Below are positions 10,396 to 22,394 of a stretch of 64,000 nucleotides of DNA, one piece after another. A program made the translations under genes and the position numbers. Origin of the DNA: Mycolicibacterium helvum (lineage in GTDB: Bacteria > Actinomycetota > Actinomycetes > Mycobacteriales > Mycobacteriaceae); contig NZ_AP022596.1 in NCBI RefSeq assembly GCF_010731895.1, positions 1,674,001-1,738,000 on the forward strand. Reading direction: 5' to 3'. Every line of letters begins with the position of its first letter. Positions within the stretch are counted from its first letter, which is position 1. Under the pieces are notes generated by a model. That model was given only the letters and a program-made list of their open reading frames with translations. It was not told where the DNA came from and made no database searches.

Positions 10396-10399
<4 letters not shown>
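9080..10399 (+). CDS. glnX: GlnX-like integral membrane sensor protein
   Basis: A 439-residue membrane protein, the same length as M. tuberculosis Rv0412c. It has a first membrane helix at about 36-57, an extracytoplasmic helical region to about 200, two more helices (about 208-222 and 234-260), a second helical extracytoplasmic region, and a last helix near 405-425. In Corynebacterium the homologue GlnX acts with the binding protein GlnH and kinase PknG in sensing amino-acid nitrogen; here the three genes overlap in the same order, which supports the same role. The start is GTG. Its TGA overlaps the glnH ATG. Confidence 0.88.
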
Positions 10400-13619
<3,220 letters not shown>

Positions 13620-13667
13620 CGCGACGCCGATGCAGAGCGAGGAACGAGCGATGAGGAGGAGTCGGGG
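13620..13667. other. Purine-rich spacer between pknG and the CtaG-like gene
   Basis: The 48 bases between the two convergent stop codons hold AGAGCGAGGAACGAGCGATG and GAGGAGGAGTCGGGG, a purine-rich sequence reminiscent of the repeat unit found in thiO. No stable hairpin with a T-run is visible. Confidence 0.4.
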
Positions 13668-14552
13668 CTAGGGGCGGAATCGGTCGCGCAGCTGGGGATC
13701 GTTCTCCCACCAGAGCGTCGGCACCGGGCCTTCCTCCCCCATGTCGTCTTCCAATTCGGCGTCCACCTGCGCGGCTCGCCGGCGCTCGTGGGAGCCGAGC
13801 TGGCGCATCAGGACCAAGACGAACGGGATGCTCAGCGCGTCGCCGGCGATCCACAAGATGCCCGCTCCGATGGATTGGTCGATTCGTGGGCTTGGTCCCC
13901 AATTGCGCTGCAGCGATGCGTAATAGTCGACGGCGATGAGCGGGCCCAGCCACAGCACTACGCCCAGCACCCCGTCCGCCAACGACTCCACGACGCTGAT
14001 CCCGATCGATACCAGCGGCGAGAACCGTCGCGGCACCGGGTCCGTCTGCAGCCGGGCATAGAAGTACCCGAAGCCGACGACAACAAGCAGCAGCCGGGTC
14101 GCCGCCGCGGCCGGCCCATTCATCGAGGTGACGTACCAGGGCGTCAGGTACAGCAGCCACGGCGTGACCAGCATCGCGGCTGATGTCGCGAGCGGTGAGC
14201 AGACCACGCGAAGGACTCTCGAGCTCAGCGCAGACTCCACCGAGCGCTTGATCGGCGGTGCGGCCGCGCACAGCACCGCCAGCGGGCGACCCAGCGCCAG
14301 CAGGAAGGGCACGACGAGCAACAACAGCAGTACCTGCAGCGCGCGCACCCAGAACAGCACAGGTGCATATACACCCACGGCGCTGAACGTGGCCAGCGCC
14401 CACACCGCGATGCCCGACATGTAGCAGCCGGCCTGCCCACGCCCGACAGCGGCAGTGCCCTTGATGCGTTGATAGCAGACGAGATAGATCGCACTCGCGA
14501 GTGCGATCACGACCAGCGCGCTGCCGTCCAGCGTCCACGACCCGAGGACCAC
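13668..14552 (-). CDS. CtaG-type cytochrome c oxidase assembly membrane protein
   Basis: A 294-residue protein with about seven to nine hydrophobic helices and the segments TPWLLYLTPWYVTSM, LADGVLGVVLWLGPLIAVDYY and AGDALSIPFVLVLM, which fit the Caa3_CtaG family (PF09678). Members are linked to copper delivery or assembly of cytochrome oxidases, though many actinobacterial paralogues are uncharacterised. The acidic tail after the last helix (ELEDDMGEEG) is cytosolic by charge. It is a single gene, convergent with pknG. Paralogue-level function is not certain. Confidence 0.75.
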   Translation of the reverse strand: MVLGSWTLDGSALVVIALASAIYLVCYQRIKGTAAVGRGQAGCYMSGIAVWALATFSAVGVYAPVLFWVRALQVLLLLLVVPFLLALGRPLAVLCAAAPPIKRSVESALSSRVLRVVCSPLATSAAMLVTPWLLYLTPWYVTSMNGPAAAATRLLLVVVGFGYFYARLQTDPVPRRFSPLVSIGISVVESLADGVLGVVLWLGPLIAVDYYASLQRNWGPSPRIDQSIGAGILWIAGDALSIPFVLVLMRQLGSHERRRAAQVDAELEDDMGEEGPVPTLWWENDPQLRDRFRP

Positions 14553-14607
14553 GGCTGCCGACCGTACGCCGATCAGCTGGGAAGTTCCCGTGTGGTTGCT
14601 GAGCCGA

Positions 14608-15042
14608 TCAGTGAGCCAGTTTGCCTGCGAGTTGGTCGAACGTGGCGATCCAACCGGTGTGAAAAGACTCGAATTCGGCTGGCGGCAGCAGGGAATGCTC
14701 GATCGACATCAGTGTTTCCTCGCTGCCGACCGGTTCGAACGTCACATTGACGACGCTGGCTTGAGTCGGGTCTTCCCAGTCGGAGTTGCTCCACGTGAAC
14801 CGCAGCAGACGCGGGCGTTCGATGGCCAGAAACTGCCCGCTGATGAGCACCCGGGCACCTGAATTCTCGACGTCGAAGCGCACCGTGCCGCCGACCCGAG
14901 TCTCGACAGCGACCTCGACGACACGTACTGGGTGCGGACACATCCACTCCCGCAACGCCTCTGGGTCGAGCCACTCGTCGAACACCACCTCCGGCGTTGC
15001 GGGCATGACGCGCTGGACGACGACGGTCACGGTATCGCTCAT
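14608..15042 (-). CDS. SRPBCC/AHSA1-domain protein
   Basis: A 144-residue protein of the START-like SRPBCC superfamily, AHSA1 branch: it opens with VVVQRVMPATPEVVFDEWLDPEALREWM and ends with a helix after EFESFHTGW. These domains bind small hydrophobic ligands; actinobacterial members encoded with an ArsR-type regulator have unknown ligands. ATG 15042 overlaps the stop of the upstream ArsR gene (ATGA), so the two are co-translated. The longer open frame to 15126 lies inside the ArsR gene and is ignored. Confidence 0.82.
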   Translation of the reverse strand: MSDTVTVVVQRVMPATPEVVFDEWLDPEALREWMCPHPVRVVEVAVETRVGGTVRFDVENSGARVLISGQFLAIERPRLLRFTWSNSDWEDPTQASVVNVTFEPVGSEETLMSIEHSLLPPAEFESFHTGWIATFDQLAGKLAH

Positions 15043-15374
15043 CGAGCCCGCCCTTTCTTGCGACTTAGACGCGCCGCAAGGGCATCGGCGCGCACCGACC
15101 AGAAGCGCGTCTGCTCGTCGATCCAATGTTGGGCGGCCGTAAGGCCCTCCGGCCGAAGGGATACCCAGTGTTCGCGCCCACGGACGTCACGCGCAATGAG
15201 TCCGGCCGATTCCAGCACGCCGATATGGCGTGACACGCCGGCAAAGGTCATCGGCAGCGGGGCGGCCAGATCGGTGATCCGGGCGTCGCCGTCGCGCAGC
15301 ACCTCGATCAGGTGGCGCCGGGTCGGGTCCGCCAGTGCGGCATACGCACGATCCAAAACCTGATCTTCAACCAT
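15039..15374 (-). CDS. ArsR-family winged-helix repressor
   Basis: A 111-residue regulator: ALADPTRRHLIEVLRDGDARITDL and the recognition helix TFAGVSRHIGVLESAGLI are classical ArsR. It lacks the cysteine metal site of ArsR/SmtB, so the effector is not an obvious metal; ArsR-SRPBCC pairs of this type are common in actinobacteria. A TATAGT -10 box (complement of 15382-15387) lies 7 nt from the ATG, and it falls inside a candidate operator, which predicts autorepression. The divergent DUF899 gene has a similar operator copy over its own -10 region. Confidence 0.88.
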   Translation of the reverse strand: MVEDQVLDRAYAALADPTRRHLIEVLRDGDARITDLAAPLPMTFAGVSRHIGVLESAGLIARDVRGREHWVSLRPEGLTAAQHWIDEQTRFWSVRADALAARLSRKKGRAR

Positions 15375-15387
15375 CTTGTTGACTATA
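15366..15387. promoter_or_regulatory. Candidate ArsR operator, copy 1, over the arsR -10 box and start
   Basis: TTCAACC followed by ATCTTGTTGACTATA. The inner TCAAC-(6 nt)-GTTGA is an inverted repeat (15367-15382). It covers the TATAGT -10 box of the ArsR gene on the minus strand, and about 16 of 22 positions match copy 2 at 15420-15441. Confidence 0.5.
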
Positions 15388-15419
15388 GACCGCCCGGCGT
15401 GATTCGCTGAAGTCGGATA

Positions 15420-15441
15420 TTCAACCTATTTGTTTAATATT
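15420..15441. promoter_or_regulatory. Candidate ArsR operator, copy 2, over the DUF899 promoter
   Basis: TTCAACCTATTTGTTTAATA and two more bases resemble copy 1 in the same orientation, 54 nt away. The copy covers a TAATAT box (15435-15440) that would be the -10 element of the DUF899 gene starting at 15455. Confidence 0.45.
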
Positions 15442-15454
15442 GAAGGGGAGCACC

Positions 15455-16213
15455 GTGGCCGGAGCGTCGATGGACAAGCCTCACATTGTGTCGGCATCGC
15501 AGTGGGACGCCGCACGCCAGCAGTTGCTCGTCAAAGAGAAGGAGTTGACCCGAGCCCGCGACGCACTGGCCGCGCTGCGGCGGCGAATGCCCTGGACGCC
15601 GGTCGACAAGGCCTATGAGTTCGCCGGCCCGGACGGCACGGTGAGTCTGCTCGACCTGTTCGGCGGCCGTCGCCAGTTGATCGTGTACCGCGCTTTCCTG
15701 GACCCCGGGGTACACGGCTGGCCCGACCATGGTTGCGTCGGTTGTTCGTTGATGGCCGATCACATCGGCAACCTCGCGCATCTGAACGCCCGCGACACCA
15801 CGCTGGTCTACGCCTCGCGGGGAGCACAGGCCGACATCCAGCGAATCAAGGCCAGGATGGGCTGGGACATCCCGTGGTACACGATGATGCCCCGTCCGGA
15901 GAGTTCCTTCGACGTCGACTTCGGCGTCGACCAATGGCACGGCACCAACGCCTTCATCCGCGACGGCGACCAGATCTACCGCACCTATTTCATCGACAGC
16001 CGCGGTGACGAGATGTTCGTCAACACCTGGCATTTCCTCGACATGACCGCATTGGGACGCCAGGAGATCTGGGAGGACTCACCACCCGGCTACCCCCAAA
16101 GCAAGCCTTACGAATGGTGGAGCTGGCACGACAACTACCCCGAGTACACACCGTCGCGCTGGTTCGGCGATCCCGACCCCGGCGCCGCCCACGATCCGCG
16201 GCCGCCGGCTTAG
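15455..16213 (+). CDS. DUF899 family thioredoxin-like protein
   Basis: A 252-residue member of DUF899, a thioredoxin-fold family of unknown function. Typical segments are PWTPVDKAYEF, LFGGRRQLIVYRAFLDP, the cysteine pair in DHGCVGCSLMAD (Cys94 and Cys97), and the C-terminal DMTALGRQEIWEDSP. A CxxC in a thioredoxin-like fold suggests a redox role, which is an inference. GTG 15455 is chosen for the AAGGGGAG ribosome binding site just upstream; ATG 15470 is the alternative. It is divergent from the ArsR/SRPBCC pair and likely under that regulator's control. Confidence 0.82.
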   Translation: MAGASMDKPHIVSASQWDAARQQLLVKEKELTRARDALAALRRRMPWTPVDKAYEFAGPDGTVSLLDLFGGRRQLIVYRAFLDPGVHGWPDHGCVGCSLMADHIGNLAHLNARDTTLVYASRGAQADIQRIKARMGWDIPWYTMMPRPESSFDVDFGVDQWHGTNAFIRDGDQIYRTYFIDSRGDEMFVNTWHFLDMTALGRQEIWEDSPPGYPQSKPYEWWSWHDNYPEYTPSRWFGDPDPGAAHDPRPPA

Positions 16214-16301
16214 ACCGAAGACCTGGCGCCCGACCAACGCCGACCCGATCCACGGTCTAACCAGGTCATCAAGGGTGAGACGTTCGATTACAGCCGTCGA
16301 G

Positions 16302-16307
16302 TAAATT
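16302..16307 (+). promoter_or_regulatory. Candidate -10 box for the lipoprotein gene
   Basis: TAAATT matches TANNNT and ends 7 nt before ATG 16315, which suggests a leaderless transcript for the two-gene operon that follows. Confidence 0.4.
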
Positions 16308-16314
16308 GGCCGTC

Positions 16315-17529
16315 ATGAGACGAGCGAAGGCGGCCTTGTCGGTAGTCCTGCTCGCAGTGCTCGCCGGGGCTGGCTGCAGCAGTCCCCCTGCAGCACCACC
16401 GCCGCCGCCCGCGCCGATCATCGCCTCACACAACTTCGGCGATGTGCTCTCCGCGGAGAACCTGTCGGCTTTCGATCCGTTGCTTGCGCCGATTGCGACA
16501 GCCCAGCGCTTCATCTACGCCTCACGATCGGGCATCAATGACAGCACCGCCCACGTGGGTGGTCTGCTGTTTGTGCCGAAAGGTCAAGTCCCCGAGGGCG
16601 GCTGGCCGCTGGTCGCGTTCGGCCACACGGTGACCGGCACCCTGCCCGGATGTGGCCCCTCGTTGTCACCGTCGCAGGTGAACTCGGCACCGGCAGTTCA
16701 GCAGCTGCTGCAGGCCGGTTACGGCGTGGTCATGTCCGACTACCAGGGGCTGGCGACCATCGACAAGGCCCGCGACGGAGACCAAGGCACATTCCACCCC
16801 TTCCTGGATTCCACGACGGCCGGTTACAACCTGATCGATTCGGTGCGCGCGGCACGCACCCTGACCGCGGCATCCGACCGTTGGCTCGCCTTCGGAATTG
16901 GCCAAGGCGGGCAGGCGGCATGGGCGGCCAACGAACTCAACGAGAATCAGGGCCAAGGAATGACGTTGCTCGGCACTGTCGCTGTTTCTCCTGTCGCCGA
17001 TATCAACGGCCTTGCCGACGGCGCCGAAGCAGGCACTCTGCACCCTGTGCAAAGACTCGATCTGCTGGCCTACCTCGCCTCGTTGAAAAGCACATACGGC
17101 ACCGATTTCAATCTCGATGACTTCCGTAGCGCAGCGGCTCAGCAGAAATGGGATGCCCTGTTGGCGTGCCAGGGTACGACGCCCGAGCAACGCGCCGCGC
17201 TGGCGAATCAGATCGGGCCCGACGATCTGCGTCCGCACAGCCCAGCGGCCACGGCAATACTTCGCGGTTATCTCCAAAAGACCAGCCTCCCACAGGGACC
17301 CACCGATGCTCCGATGCTGGTGATGTACAGCGGAAACGATCCGCTCATTCCACCGGCCTGGACCGAGAAGGCACTGGACCGCGCGTGCAAGATGGGTGAC
17401 GTCATCCAGATCCGCCGATTGGCCGACGACGCCCCCGATCAACTCGATATGACCGAAGCCCTGGATTGGATGAGCCAACGCGTCAATGGCGCGCCCGCCC
17501 CCAATGATTGCGCGGTTCACACACCATGA
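16315..17529 (+). CDS. Secretory-lipase-like lipoprotein lacking the nucleophile serine
   Basis: A 404-residue lipoprotein (signal peptide, lipobox GAGC, Cys21, then a proline-rich spacer) with an alpha/beta-hydrolase fold of the secretory lipase (LIP, PF03583) type: VAFGHTVTG, GYGVVMSDYQGL, and the nucleophile-elbow region AFGIGQGGQAAWAANEL. In active relatives the elbow is GxSxGG; here residue 196 is glycine, and a clear catalytic histidine near the C-terminus is not visible, while the GNDPLIP aspartate segment remains. It may be a non-catalytic binding protein. Its stop overlaps the ATG of the next gene, an esterase with an intact elbow, so the two probably work together. Confidence 0.8.
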   Translation: MRRAKAALSVVLLAVLAGAGCSSPPAAPPPPPAPIIASHNFGDVLSAENLSAFDPLLAPIATAQRFIYASRSGINDSTAHVGGLLFVPKGQVPEGGWPLVAFGHTVTGTLPGCGPSLSPSQVNSAPAVQQLLQAGYGVVMSDYQGLATIDKARDGDQGTFHPFLDSTTAGYNLIDSVRAARTLTAASDRWLAFGIGQGGQAAWAANELNENQGQGMTLLGTVAVSPVADINGLADGAEAGTLHPVQRLDLLAYLASLKSTYGTDFNLDDFRSAAAQQKWDALLACQGTTPEQRAALANQIGPDDLRPHSPAATAILRGYLQKTSLPQGPTDAPMLVMYSGNDPLIPPAWTEKALDRACKMGDVIQIRRLADDAPDQLDMTEALDWMSQRVNGAPAPNDCAVHTP

Positions 17530-18884
17530 GCCTGACACACGGCTGGGTGCCGGTCACACTGCAGATTCTCACCGCGGTGGTGTTGGTGATCGCGATCGGC
17601 TGGCGCAGCCGCCGATGGCGTCTCGTGGCGGTGCCCATCGCTGCGATCGTCGGTATAGCCCTTGCCGCGTTTGTCTATTGGTATATCGACGACCAGGGGC
17701 TGTCACAGGACCCGGCGCCAGCGATCCTCTGGCTGTGGATCGCGCTGACCGGCCTGGCCGCGGTCGTCGCGATTATGGGGTGGCGCGGCATCCGGTGGTG
17801 GCAGCGGGGCGCATCACTGCTCGCCGTACCGCTGAGCCTGCTCTGTGTGGCCTTGGCGGTGAACATGTGGGTGGCCTATGTGCCGACGGTGGAGGCTGCA
17901 TGGGACCGGGTTCGCGGCGTGGAACCGGCACGCTGGGTGGACCAATCAACGCTGGCTGACATGCAGCGCCGCGGCGAGAGGCCGACCGAGGGAGTCGTCG
18001 TTCGAGTGATCACGCCCGACGCGGCATCGGGGTTTCCACACCGGCCTGAACTGGTGTATCTGCCGCCAGCCTGGTTCACGACGAATCCACCGCCGCAGCT
18101 GCCAACGGTGATGATGTTCAACGGGGAGTTCGGCTACCCCTTCGACTGGCTGTTGTCGGCCAACGCGCTCGGCATTCTCGACAAATTCACCGCGTCGCAT
18201 CACGGTAATGCTCCGGTGATGGTGTTCCCGGACACCAGCGGTCAGTTCAGCAATGACACCGAATGCGTCAACGGACCCAGGGGTAACGCCGCCGACCACC
18301 TCATCAAAGATGTTGTACCGTTCGTGATTGCGAATTTCGGAGTGCGCTCCGATCCAGCCAGCTGGGGTGTTGGCGGCTGGTCCGCGGGGGGCACCTGTGC
18401 GGTCATGCTTGCTGTGCGCCACCCCGAGTTATTCAGCACGATCGTCTCCATCGACGGTCAGCTTGGCCCAAATGCCGGCTCCCACCAGCAGACCGTCGCC
18501 CGCCTATTCGGAGGTGACGAAGACGCCTGGGCGGCTTTTGACCCGAAATCCATTGTCACCCAGCATGGTCGCTACAACGGTTTGGCCGCGTGGTTTGGAA
18601 TCTCGTCGGAGACACCGACGGTGTACCGCGATGGCAACGAGAATCTCGACCCGGCAGTCCTGGCGGATTGGGATACAAACTCCGAGGATCACGCAGTCAT
18701 CGCCAACTCGTTGTGTTCGTTGATGGGCAGCTACGGCATTGAGTGCGCTGTCGTGGGCACCCCCTCGTCACACGACTTCGTCGGTGCGGCCAAGGTTTTC
18801 GCTGCGGCCCTGCCCTGGCTGGCCGGCAGGATCGGCACGCCGGGTGTCCCATCGATTCCGCTGCCGGGCGCACCCAACCGCTAG
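17526..18884 (+). CDS. Membrane-anchored alpha/beta-hydrolase (esterase D/mycolyltransferase-like)
   Basis: A 452-residue protein with four N-terminal membrane helices (about 10-28, 35-53, 66-86 and 96-118) and an extracytoplasmic esterase domain of PF00756 type. The nucleophile elbow GGWSAGGTCA (Ser286) and a C-terminal histidine in SSHDFVGA are intact. The fold is shared with antigen 85 and corynebacterial mycolyltransferases, but the tryptophan-rich mycolyl site is not obvious, so a general esterase acting on envelope lipids is the safer call. It is coupled by an ATGA overlap to the upstream lipoprotein gene. Confidence 0.78.
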   Translation: MSLTHGWVPVTLQILTAVVLVIAIGWRSRRWRLVAVPIAAIVGIALAAFVYWYIDDQGLSQDPAPAILWLWIALTGLAAVVAIMGWRGIRWWQRGASLLAVPLSLLCVALAVNMWVAYVPTVEAAWDRVRGVEPARWVDQSTLADMQRRGERPTEGVVVRVITPDAASGFPHRPELVYLPPAWFTTNPPPQLPTVMMFNGEFGYPFDWLLSANALGILDKFTASHHGNAPVMVFPDTSGQFSNDTECVNGPRGNAADHLIKDVVPFVIANFGVRSDPASWGVGGWSAGGTCAVMLAVRHPELFSTIVSIDGQLGPNAGSHQQTVARLFGGDEDAWAAFDPKSIVTQHGRYNGLAAWFGISSETPTVYRDGNENLDPAVLADWDTNSEDHAVIANSLCSLMGSYGIECAVVGTPSSHDFVGAAKVFAAALPWLAGRIGTPGVPSIPLPGAPNR

Positions 18885-18950
18885 CCGGTCGGTGCCGATG
18901 AGCGCACGGACCTGATCACTTCACCACCACGTAATCCTGTCGCGAACCGA

Positions 18951-20138
18951 CTAGAGGACTGCCAGACAGGCACGCGCGATCGCCAGTTCCTCGTTCGTCG
19001 GAATCACCAGCACGGTTGTCGGTGACTTGTCGGCCGAGATCAGGCGTGCACCCCTAGCGGGACTCTCGTTGAGGTGCTCGTCGAGTTCGATACCCAGCGG
19101 CGCGAGGCCCGTCAGCGCGTCGCGGCGCACCTGCGCGTCGTTCTCGCCCACTCCGGCGGTGAACGTCACCACGTCGGTGTGGCCGAGGACAGCCAGATAA
19201 GCGCCGATGTACTTGCGCAACCGATGGATGTACACGTCGTAGGCCAATTGCGCTGCTTCGTCGCCGGATTCGATCCGCTGGTGCACGACCCGGAAATCGA
19301 TCTCACCGCCGAGTCCGTACATTCCGGCGTGCCGGTTGAGCATGGTCTCGATCTCCTCGACACCCATGCCGGCGGTGCGCCACAGGTATACGAGCACGCC
19401 AGGGTCGATATCGCCGGAGCGGGTTCCCATCACCAGCCCCTCCATCGGGGTGAGGCCCATCGAGGTATCGACCGGGCGCCCGCCCGCGATCGCCGATACT
19501 GACGCGCCGTTGCCCAGGTGCAGCACAATCTGATTGAGTGATTCGAGCGGAGCACCGAGGAACGCTGCGGCCTGCTGGCTGACGTACTGATGCGATGTGC
19601 CGTGAAAGCCGTAGCGGCGAATCTTCCAGCGGCTGGCCAACTCCCGGTCCATCGCATATGTCGCGGCGGCGGCAGGCAGATCATGAAAGAAGGCGGTGTC
19701 GAACACCGCGATGTGCGGCAGGTCGGGCAGTACCCTGCGGGCGACTTCGATCCCCAGCACCGCGGGCGGGTTGTGCAGCGGCGCAAGCGGTGAGAGCTCC
19801 TCCAGCTTGGCGATCACCGCATCGTCGACGACGGTGGGGCGGTACAGGTCCTGGCCACCGTGCACCACTCGGTGACCGACAGCGACCAGCCCCAAGTCGT
19901 CCAGGTTCTGACCGGCCTCAGCGAACAGATCGAACGCGGTTCGCAGCGCAGTCTCGTGGTCGGCGATCCGTCCGTCGCGGCGAATCTCATTGTTGCCGAG
20001 CGTCAGCGTGGCGGACGAGGATTCCTCGCCGATCCGCTCGACGATCCCGTGTGCCAGCGACGTGCCAGTTTCGGGTTGCACGAGTTGGTATTTCAATGAC
20101 GACGAACCGGAATTGAGCACCAGAACGGTATCCGACAT
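18951..20138 (-). CDS. ackA: Acetate kinase
   Basis: A 395-residue ASKHA-fold kinase converting acetyl phosphate and ADP to acetate and ATP. The N-terminal [55 protein letters not shown] and [14 protein letters not shown] motifs are all present. ATG 20138 shares one base with the pta stop (TGATG); the GTG at 20141 is equally possible. With Pta it interconverts acetyl-CoA and acetate for overflow or acetate assimilation. Matches Rv0409 in place and order. Confidence 0.95.
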   Translation of the reverse strand: MSDTVLVLNSGSSSLKYQLVQPETGTSLAHGIVERIGEESSSATLTLGNNEIRRDGRIADHETALRTAFDLFAEAGQNLDDLGLVAVGHRVVHGGQDLYRPTVVDDAVIAKLEELSPLAPLHNPPAVLGIEVARRVLPDLPHIAVFDTAFFHDLPAAAATYAMDRELASRWKIRRYGFHGTSHQYVSQQAAAFLGAPLESLNQIVLHLGNGASVSAIAGGRPVDTSMGLTPMEGLVMGTRSGDIDPGVLVYLWRTAGMGVEEIETMLNRHAGMYGLGGEIDFRVVHQRIESGDEAAQLAYDVYIHRLRKYIGAYLAVLGHTDVVTFTAGVGENDAQVRRDALTGLAPLGIELDEHLNESPARGARLISADKSPTTVLVIPTNEELAIARACLAVL

Positions 20139-22207
20139 CACATCCCCTGGGCCTGGATCGCGGTGATCGCGACTGTGTTGACGATGTCTTCGACGAGCGC
20201 ACCACGCGAAAGGTCGTTGACTGGCTTGTTGAGTCCCTGCAGCACGGGGCCGATCGCGATGGCGCCGGCGCTGCGTTGCACAGCCTTGTAGGTGTTGTTG
20301 CCGGTGTTGAGGTCAGGGAAGATCAGGACGGTTGCCCGGCCGGCCACCGCAGAACCTGGCATCTTGGCCGCGGCAACCCCTGAGTCGACAGCGGCGTCGT
20401 ACTGGATCGGCCCCTCCACCAACAACTCCGGCGCCCGGAGCCGTACCAGTTCGGTTGCGGTCCTGACCTTCTCGACGCCACTTCCGCTACCCGAGTCACC
20501 CGTGGAATAGGACAGCATCGCAACCCGGGGATCGATGCCGAACTGGGCGGCGGTGCGCGCCGAGCTGATCGCGATGTCAGCCAGTTCTTCAGCGGTCGGG
20601 TCGGGCACGATCGCGCAGTCACCGTAGGCCAAGACCCGGTCAGCCAGGCACATCAGAAAGATGCTCGACACCGTGGACACATCGGGCTGGGTCTTGATGA
20701 TCTCGAAGGCCGGCCGCACGGTGTGTGCCGTCGTGTGTACGGCACCGGACACCATGCCATCGACAATGCCGTTGTGCACCAACATCGTTCCAAAATACGA
20801 CACGTCGTGCATGGTCTCGCGGGCCTGTTCCAACGTCACGCCCTTCTTCTTACGAAGCTCAGCGTACTGGGCGGCGAAGTCGTCGCATAGCTCGCTGGTA
20901 CGCGGGTTGAGCACGGTGGCTTCGCTCAAGTCCACACCCAGTTCGGCTGCACGGGAACGGACTTGAGCCTCGTCACCTAGAATCGTCAGCTCCGCGACAC
21001 CACGCAGCAGCAGCCGTCCGGCGGCGCGCAGAATGCGGTCGTCCTCTCCCTCGGGCAGCACGATCCGCTTGCGGTCGGCCCTCGCCCGTTCCATCAACTG
21101 GTAGGTGAACATCTGCGGCGTGGTCACTGTGGGGATCGGCAAGCTCAGCCGGTTCTGCAACTCGTCGATGTCCACATAGCGCTCCATCAGCGCGATCGCG
21201 GTGTCAATCTTGCGCTGGGAAGTCGCGGTGACCCGCCCCCGAGTGCCTGCCACCGCACTGGCCGTCTCGAACGTGCCGAGGTCGGTGGCGATGATCGGCA
21301 ACCGAAGGCCCAGACCGGTCACCAATTCGGCGATCGAGCGATGCAGCGGCAGCCCACCGTTCAGGATGACCGCCGATAGCGACGGGAAGCCCTCGGCGGC
21401 ATGCGCGCTGGTGACCGCCAGCACGACGTCGGAACGATCACCCGGCGTGATGACGGCGACGCCCTCAGTGAGTCGCTCCAGACAATGCTCGGCGGTCATA
21501 CCAGCCACCAGCACCCCCAGCACTTCACGGCCGAGCAGCGAAGGGTCGCCATGTACCAGGACGCCGTCTACAGCCTGACTCAGGTCCGCGACGGTCGGGG
21601 CGACCAGCAGCGGCTCCTCGGGGATGATGTAGACGCGCGGTCCGAGGTTCGCGCAGGCCTCGGCGACCGCTTCCAGCTGCGTCGGATCGGCGCGGTTGGC
21701 GACCACGGCCGCCGCGTGTGCGTGCTGGGCGGCCAGCTCGGCCAGGCACAGCTCGATGACCTGAGCGACTTCGGCAGGAGTGCGGTCACGGGCACGCACT
21801 GACAGCAGCACCGGTGCGCCGAGGTTGGCCGCGATACGGGCATTCACGCTGAGCTCGGTGGGTGTAGCAACGTCGGTGTAGTCCGATCCGACGATCACCA
21901 CCGCATCGCAGCGCGCGGCCACCTCGTGATAGCGGTCGACGATGTCAGCGATCGCGCCGTCGGGGTCAGCGTGCAACTGCTGATACGTCACCCCGACGCA
22001 TTCCTCGTATGTCAGGCCCGCGTTGCTATGCGCCAGCAACAACTCCAGGATGTAGTCGCGATTCTCCCGCCGGGTGATCGGGCGGAAGACGCCGGCCCTG
22101 GGCACCATCGCGGTCAACCGGTGCAAGATGCCCAGTGCCACGGTGGACTTACCGGTGTCCCCCTCGGGCGACGCAATGTATATCGACGTGGTGCGAGCGG
22201 CGGTCAC
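20138..22207 (-). CDS. pta: Phosphate acetyltransferase
   Basis: A 689-residue three-domain Pta. The N-terminal part is a P-loop DRTGG-type domain ([15 protein letters not shown] near residue 10), a DRTGG middle domain follows, and the C-terminal PTA_PTB catalytic domain runs from about 365 ([20 protein letters not shown] to the end, with [10 protein letters not shown] and [15 protein letters not shown]). It makes acetyl phosphate from acetyl-CoA. GTG 22207 gives a product within one residue of the M. tuberculosis length; the frame is open to 22276. In M. tuberculosis fgd1 lies just upstream of pta; here 21 kb of glycan genes separates them. Confidence 0.94.
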   Translation of the reverse strand: MTAARTTSIYIASPEGDTGKSTVALGILHRLTAMVPRAGVFRPITRRENRDYILELLLAHSNAGLTYEECVGVTYQQLHADPDGAIADIVDRYHEVAARCDAVVIVGSDYTDVATPTELSVNARIAANLGAPVLLSVRARDRTPAEVAQVIELCLAELAAQHAHAAAVVANRADPTQLEAVAEACANLGPRVYIIPEEPLLVAPTVADLSQAVDGVLVHGDPSLLGREVLGVLVAGMTAEHCLERLTEGVAVITPGDRSDVVLAVTSAHAAEGFPSLSAVILNGGLPLHRSIAELVTGLGLRLPIIATDLGTFETASAVAGTRGRVTATSQRKIDTAIALMERYVDIDELQNRLSLPIPTVTTPQMFTYQLMERARADRKRIVLPEGEDDRILRAAGRLLLRGVAELTILGDEAQVRSRAAELGVDLSEATVLNPRTSELCDDFAAQYAELRKKKGVTLEQARETMHDVSYFGTMLVHNGIVDGMVSGAVHTTAHTVRPAFEIIKTQPDVSTVSSIFLMCLADRVLAYGDCAIVPDPTAEELADIAISSARTAAQFGIDPRVAMLSYSTGDSGSGSGVEKVRTATELVRLRAPELLVEGPIQYDAAVDSGVAAAKMPGSAVAGRATVLIFPDLNTGNNTYKAVQRSAGAIAIGPVLQGLNKPVNDLSRGALVEDIVNTVAITAIQAQGM

Positions 22208-22394
22208 CCCACCAGCTTTCCGTAACCGAGATCGATGCGACACCTGGATACCTCCCAGCCGCACACTCACGCCCACCGTTACTCGGCGTTCGGCGAACGT
22301 ACCCGGGGTATTGAGGCGGAGATGTTCACAGACATAAGGACGTCGTGAATCCTGGAAAGGCCGGCTGAGCTGGACACCCCGTCCGCTGGCGAAC

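Noticed and set aside
16315..17529. Antigen 85-type mycolyltransferase
   Set aside because: The fold order and motifs fit the secretory lipase family and the nucleophile is absent.
22208..22394. Mobile element at the left boundary of the glycan island
   Set aside because: No transposase, inverted repeats or target duplication can be seen here or at 43674-43732, so the mode of insertion is unknown.
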